A stretch of DNA of 64,000 bases from JAHEJJ01 sp965212205 (GTDB taxonomy: Bacteria > Bacteroidota > Bacteroidia > Flavobacteriales > Flavobacteriaceae): assembly GCA_965212205.1 (NCBI GenBank), contig CBDBUX010000016.1, positions 223,439 to 287,438 on the forward strand, written 5' to 3'. The translations under genes were made by a program, and so were the position numbers. This document shows positions 61,181 through 64,000 of the stretch, in pieces. The notes under the pieces were generated by a model, which searched no databases, was not told where the DNA came from, and saw nothing but the letters and a program-made list of their open reading frames with translations. The stretch's first letter is position 1, and every line of letters begins with the position of its first letter.

Positions 61181-61648
61181 ATGTCAGACGATAACAAAGA
61201 TCTTAACGATAAGGCTGAAGAGGCATTCGAAAATGCCAAGGATTCTGCTGAAGAGGCTGCCGAAGAAGCTACAGAAGCAGCTGAAGAAGCCAAGGAAGAA
61301 GCTGAAGAAACAGCTTCCGATTTTAAGGAAGAAGCCAAGAAAACCGCCAATGAATTCAAGGAAGGTTTGAAGGATGTAGGTGGTGATAATAAAAAAATTC
61401 TTGCAGGTATTTTAGCGATCATCCTTGGATCACTGGGCGTCCATAAATTTATTTTGGGTTATCAGAAAGAAGGATTCATCTTACTGGGTGCAAGTATTAT
61501 TGGATTTGTACTAAGCTGTATAGGTATAGGGGTATTCATACTTTGGATCACCGGGCTTATCGGTATTATCGAGGGAATCATCTATCTGACGAAGTCCGAT
61601 GAAGATTTTTACAATACCTATCAGGCCGGAAGCAAACCCTGGTTCTAA
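61181..61648 (+). CDS. TM2 domain protein with acidic alanine-rich N-terminal helix
   Basis: 155 residues from ATG 61181 (MSDDNKDLNDKAEEAF), chosen over an upstream ATG at 61109 whose extension is not similar to the family. Residues 1-70 are an Ala/Glu/Lys heptad-like helix (AEEAAEEATEAAEEAKEEAEE), reminiscent of LEA or apolipoprotein-like helices. Residues 75-140 are the TM2 domain: KKILAGILAIILGSLGVHKFILGYQKEG and GLIGIIEGIIYL. Function unknown. It ends in a good terminator. Confidence 0.85.
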   Translation: MSDDNKDLNDKAEEAFENAKDSAEEAAEEATEAAEEAKEEAEETASDFKEEAKKTANEFKEGLKDVGGDNKKILAGILAIILGSLGVHKFILGYQKEGFILLGASIIGFVLSCIGIGVFILWITGLIGIIEGIIYLTKSDEDFYNTYQAGSKPWF

Positions 61649-61655
61649 AAAATAT

Positions 61656-61682
61656 AGCCGGATTTTTCTCGTCCGGCTTTTA
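61656..61682 (+). terminator. Terminator after the TM2 gene
   Basis: Arms AGCCGGA/TCCGGCT with a 9-base loop followed by TTTTATTATT. Confidence 0.85.
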
Positions 61683-61694
61683 TTATTCAAATTA

Positions 61695-61714
61695 ATATCG
61701 TAATATTGCGATAT
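61695..61714. promoter_or_regulatory. ArsR-type operator
   Basis: ATATCGTAATATTGCGATAT, arms ATATCG/CGATAT with 8-base centre, 11 bases before the arsR start. This is the expected place and form for ArsR/SmtB autoregulation. Confidence 0.7.
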
Positions 61715-61725
61715 ATAAATATGAT

Positions 61726-62049
61726 ATGGGTATTACCAAATCACAGATCTTTAATGATCAACAAAATGAACTGGCCGGAATTTTTCGTGTATTGGCGAAT
61801 CCTGCCAGGATAGCCATCCTCGAATTTATAGGCTCTCAGCGGGCTTGTATATGTAATGATATTGTGCAGGAGATCGGCCTTGCACAACCCACAATTTCAC
61901 AGCATCTGAAAGAACTTAAAAGCCTCGATCTGATCGCAGGTGAAGTGGAAGGCAAGAAACTCTGTTACTGTCTTAACCTGGAGCGTTGGGATGAACTACA
62001 AAACTTATTGAATACATTTTTTAATCAAACTAAAGCAAATTGTTGCTAA
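61726..62049 (+). CDS. arsR: ArsR/SmtB family metalloregulator
   Basis: Repressor released by arsenite or antimonite. 107 residues with a winged helix: FRVLANPARIAILEFI, and recognition helix QPTISQHLKELKSLDLIAG. Cys41 and Cys43 in ACICNDIVQEIG match the ArsR alpha3 site; more Cys are in CYC and at the end (NCC), so thiol binding is likely. First gene of the ars operon, preceded by its operator. Confidence 0.9.
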   Translation: MGITKSQIFNDQQNELAGIFRVLANPARIAILEFIGSQRACICNDIVQEIGLAQPTISQHLKELKSLDLIAGEVEGKKLCYCLNLERWDELQNLLNTFFNQTKANCC

Positions 62050-62061
62050 AATTTATTTGTT

Positions 62062-62538
62062 ATGACGACTGTTGAACTATTAAATCTATTTGAAGCACAT
62101 GCAGACAAGCATCTACTGTTCGAATATAGGAAAGACGACTATGTAGGTGCGAATTATCATATTACCGAAATAAAGAACACTACGGTAGATGCTGTAGACT
62201 GCGGTAGTAAAACTGATTTCTGGAAAGAAACCGTGATTCAGCTTTGGGAAAGTCCGGATGAAAAAGGCAAAACGGAGTATATGAGTGTAAACAAGGCGCT
62301 TAAAATCTTAAGGAAAGTACACAGTATTAAGCCCATGGACCTGTCGGCTGAGGTGAAGTTCGAATACGGGAACAGAAGTTTCCATACGGCCCATCTTTAT
62401 GTGGCGGATGCCAGCTTTACCCACGACAAACTCATCGTTTCTCTTGCGGTAAACAAAACCGATTGTAAAGCAAGGGTAGATAGCGAGGATTCAAAATCCG
62501 AAGAAGCCTGTTGTCCTCCACAAAGCGGTTGCTGTTAA
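62062..62538 (+). CDS. DUF6428 family protein, ars operon
   Basis: 158 residues. HLLFEYRKDDYVGANYHITEIKNTTVDAVDCGSKTDFWKETVIQLW is the typical start of this family, which is frequently found in arsenic operons (name from memory). The end has a Cys cluster (EEACCPPQSGCC) that could bind arsenite or a metal. It starts 12 bases after arsR. Function unknown. Confidence 0.75.
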   Translation: MTTVELLNLFEAHADKHLLFEYRKDDYVGANYHITEIKNTTVDAVDCGSKTDFWKETVIQLWESPDEKGKTEYMSVNKALKILRKVHSIKPMDLSAEVKFEYGNRSFHTAHLYVADASFTHDKLIVSLAVNKTDCKARVDSEDSKSEEACCPPQSGCC

Positions 62539-62548
62539 TTTAACGCCA

Positions 62549-63043
62549 ATGGTGACAATACGCCCGATGATCAGTTCGGACTGGCAAGCGGTTTCCCGGA
62601 TCTATACCGAGGGAATCGAAACCGGATTTGCCACTTTTGAAACCGACCTGCCATCTTACGATACCTGGAATCAAAATCATCTCAAAAGCTGTAGACTGGT
62701 AGCAGAGCGAGGTAATAAGGTCGCAGGATGGGCAGCGCTTTCACCCGTCTCCGGCCGTTGTGTTTATGGCGGTGTTGGAGAGGTGAGCGTATATGTTGGT
62801 AAAGACTTTCGAGCTATGGGGATTGGCAAATTGCTGATGAGACACCTGATACTGGAAAGTGAGAAACAAGGACTTTGGACCCTTCAGGCAGGCATCTTCC
62901 CTGAAAATACAGGAAGTATCAAATTACACGAAATCGTCGGATTCCGAAAAATTGGTTTTCGTGAAAAAGTCGGGAAGTTACATGGAGCCTGGAAAGATAA
63001 TTTGCTTTTTGAACGACGCAGCAAAAAAGTAGGACTCGATTAG
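62549..63043 (+). CDS. arsN: GNAT N-acetyltransferase, ArsN1/phosphinothricin acetyltransferase-like
   Basis: 164 residues. Layout of the PAT family: IRPMISSDWQAVSRIYTEGIETGFATFETDLP and the acetyl-CoA loop YVGKDFRAMGIGKLLMRHLI with GENTGS-like FPENTGSIKLHEIVGF, FREKVGKLHGAWKDNLLFER. In an arsenic operon such proteins are ArsN1, which acetylates arsinothricin or methylarsenite-like amino analogues; phosphinothricin itself is only a relative. It lies 10 bases after the DUF6428 gene. Confidence 0.82.
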   Translation: MVTIRPMISSDWQAVSRIYTEGIETGFATFETDLPSYDTWNQNHLKSCRLVAERGNKVAGWAALSPVSGRCVYGGVGEVSVYVGKDFRAMGIGKLLMRHLILESEKQGLWTLQAGIFPENTGSIKLHEIVGFRKIGFREKVGKLHGAWKDNLLFERRSKKVGLD

Positions 63044-63106
63044 GTTTATATAGCCAAAACATAAGATCTTGGTTAAATTCGTATTTTCGGCCTATAATAA
63101 TGTCCT

Positions 63107-63526
63107 ATGAAGAATATATTGGTATTATGCACCGGTAATTCCTGCAGGAGCCAGATGGCGCATGGTTACCTCGATGATTTTCTACATGGAAATGCCAATG
63201 TATACAGCGCCGGAATTGAAACTCATGGGCTTAATCCTGGTGCGGTAGCCATTATGAAGGAGGACGAAATTGATATTTCCGGACATACTTCTAATCATAT
63301 CGACGAATATCAGGGGATCGAATGGGACTACATTATAACTGTATGCGATCATGCTAAGGAAAACTGTCCGTTTATCCCTTCCAAGAATGCAGTTAGAATC
63401 CATCATAACTTTTCAGATCCATCAAAAGCAACGGGTAGGCCGGAAGATATTCATGAAGCTTTCCTGAAAACACGTGAGGAAATCAAGGCCTTCATGTACG
63501 AACTTATAAAGGAGGAGTTTGTTTAG
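63107..63526 (+). CDS. arsC: Arsenate reductase, LMW-phosphatase type
   Basis: Reduces arsenate to arsenite. 139 residues with the CX5R loop CTGNSCR (Cys8, Arg14) and the redox pair Cys80 and Cys87 in TVCDHAKENCPF, the thioredoxin-coupled S. aureus type. The end DPSKATGRPEDIHEAF fits too. It is the last ars gene here; its stop overlaps that of a converging gene, so no arsB/acr3 can follow in this operon. Without a pump, arsenite made by it needs an exit elsewhere. Confidence 0.93.
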   Translation: MKNILVLCTGNSCRSQMAHGYLDDFLHGNANVYSAGIETHGLNPGAVAIMKEDEIDISGHTSNHIDEYQGIEWDYIITVCDHAKENCPFIPSKNAVRIHHNFSDPSKATGRPEDIHEAFLKTREEIKAFMYELIKEEFV

Positions 63527-64000
63527 TCCGATCCGTTACTTTCCGTAAATTTACGTTCAAGCTCGGCCTGAAATTCTTCCATCACAGGTTTAACGGTACT
63601 CTCAGGGAGATCTGCGATCTTGATATACATTAAACCATCAATGGCATTGTTGAATAAGGGGTCTACATTAAAGGCCACAACCTTGGCATTCTGCTTGATA
63701 TATTTCTTGATCAACACCGGTAATCGAAGACTTCCCGGCTCTACCTCTTCTATTAGTCTGTCGAATTTGTTGAGATCGGCCGCGGTTTCATCGAACACAA
63801 ATTCCTTGTCCGCATCATTGAGTTTTACCTTGAACTCTTTTTTTGGCCTGACATACTGCGCTACATAAGGGTCCCAGTAGTTAGACTTCATAAATTCGAT
63901 CATCAATGATTTTGAAAAATTGGAGAACTGATTGCTGATGCTAACCCCTCCGATAAGATATTTGTGTTCAGGGTGCCTCAATGTAGTATGTACGATCCCC
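63523..64000 (-). CDS. C-terminal part of a GNAT/lysophospholipid acyltransferase-like protein (cut by window edge)
   Basis: Reading from the right edge, about 158 codons: GIVHTTLRHPEHKYLIGGVSIS, SKSLMIEFMKSNYWDPYVAQYVRPKK, LIKKYIKQNAKVVAFNVDPLFNNAIDGLMYIKIADLPE. The HPEHKYLIGGVSISN and FNVDPLFNNAIDGLM stretches recall the end of large flavobacterial proteins that carry GNAT and acyltransferase domains for ornithine or glycerol lipid synthesis. The catalytic part lies beyond the window, so the call is provisional. Confidence 0.6.
   Translation of the reverse strand, partial: GIVHTTLRHPEHKYLIGGVSISNQFSNFSKSLMIEFMKSNYWDPYVAQYVRPKKEFKVKLNDADKEFVFDETAADLNKFDRLIEEVEPGSLRLPVLIKKYIKQNAKVVAFNVDPLFNNAIDGLMYIKIADLPESTVKPVMEEFQAELERKFTESNGSD

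Overview
The window reads as a chromosome segment of a marine-type Flavobacteriaceae bacterium (Bacteroidota); I cannot fix the genus. The reasons are a T9SS type A sorting domain on a large secreted metalloprotease, flavobacterial -7/-33 promoters (TTG, about 19-20 bases, TAnnTTTG), many SPII lipoproteins with Bacteroidota-style lipoboxes, a CzcA-CzcC fusion, a DUF4286 gene beside rsmA, and flavobacterial intergenic repeats. Coding density is high, GC looks moderate (low to mid 40s by eye), and there is no integrase, transposase, CRISPR array or rRNA operon.

Layout. 1-9.6 kb: secreted peptidases (S9, M20), a class V aminotransferase fold enzyme, two odd lipoproteins (a methyltransferase and a xylose-isomerase-like barrel), tRNA-Asp, a saccharopine-dehydrogenase-like reductase and small lipoproteins. 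9.7-13.9 kb: a C39-peptidase ABC exporter with its HlyD adaptor, divergent from an alanine-rich secreted protein. 14-18.2 kb: a serine hydrolase, then a tetR-gap-deaminase-VOC operon with two related operators. 18.4-23.5 kb: 17 perfect copies of the heptamer TTTTCAC, then a complete 4-hydroxyproline degradation operon (deaminase, semialdehyde dehydrogenase, epimerase, D-amino-acid oxidase). 23.9-26.2 kb: galK and a cyclase. 26.4-30.9 kb: an error-prone polymerase pair (DnaE2-like and DinB). 31.1-33.2 kb: a secreted protein and a duplicated module of four tiny membrane proteins, too short for routine ORF calling. 33.4-40.5 kb: nucleoside hydrolase and a CzcCBA-type metal efflux locus. 40.5-43.4 kb: tRNA-Leu with a duplicated 3' end, then prs-rplY-pth. 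43.4-47.8 kb: T9SS metalloprotease coupled to an FN3-like lipoprotein. 47.9-61.6 kb: housekeeping and metabolic genes (ribF, HTTM protein, serS, TPR protein, DUF4286-GGCT fusion, rsmA, mgtE, nitrilase, 2-hydroxyacid dehydrogenase and small families). 61.7-64 kb: an arsenic operon (arsR, DUF6428, arsN-like, arsC) without an efflux pump, and the end of an acyltransferase.

How the genes work together. Four enzymes turn trans-4-hydroxyproline, a collagen product, into 2-oxoglutarate, which fits a peptide-scavenging organism with several exported peptidases. Metal and arsenic handling are encoded by two separate loci. The least explained parts are the small membrane-protein module at 31.7-32.7 kb, the heptamer repeat family (18.4, 24.7, 29.7, 31.6 kb), the TetR-controlled gap-deaminase operon, and the C39 exporter with no recognisable substrate.
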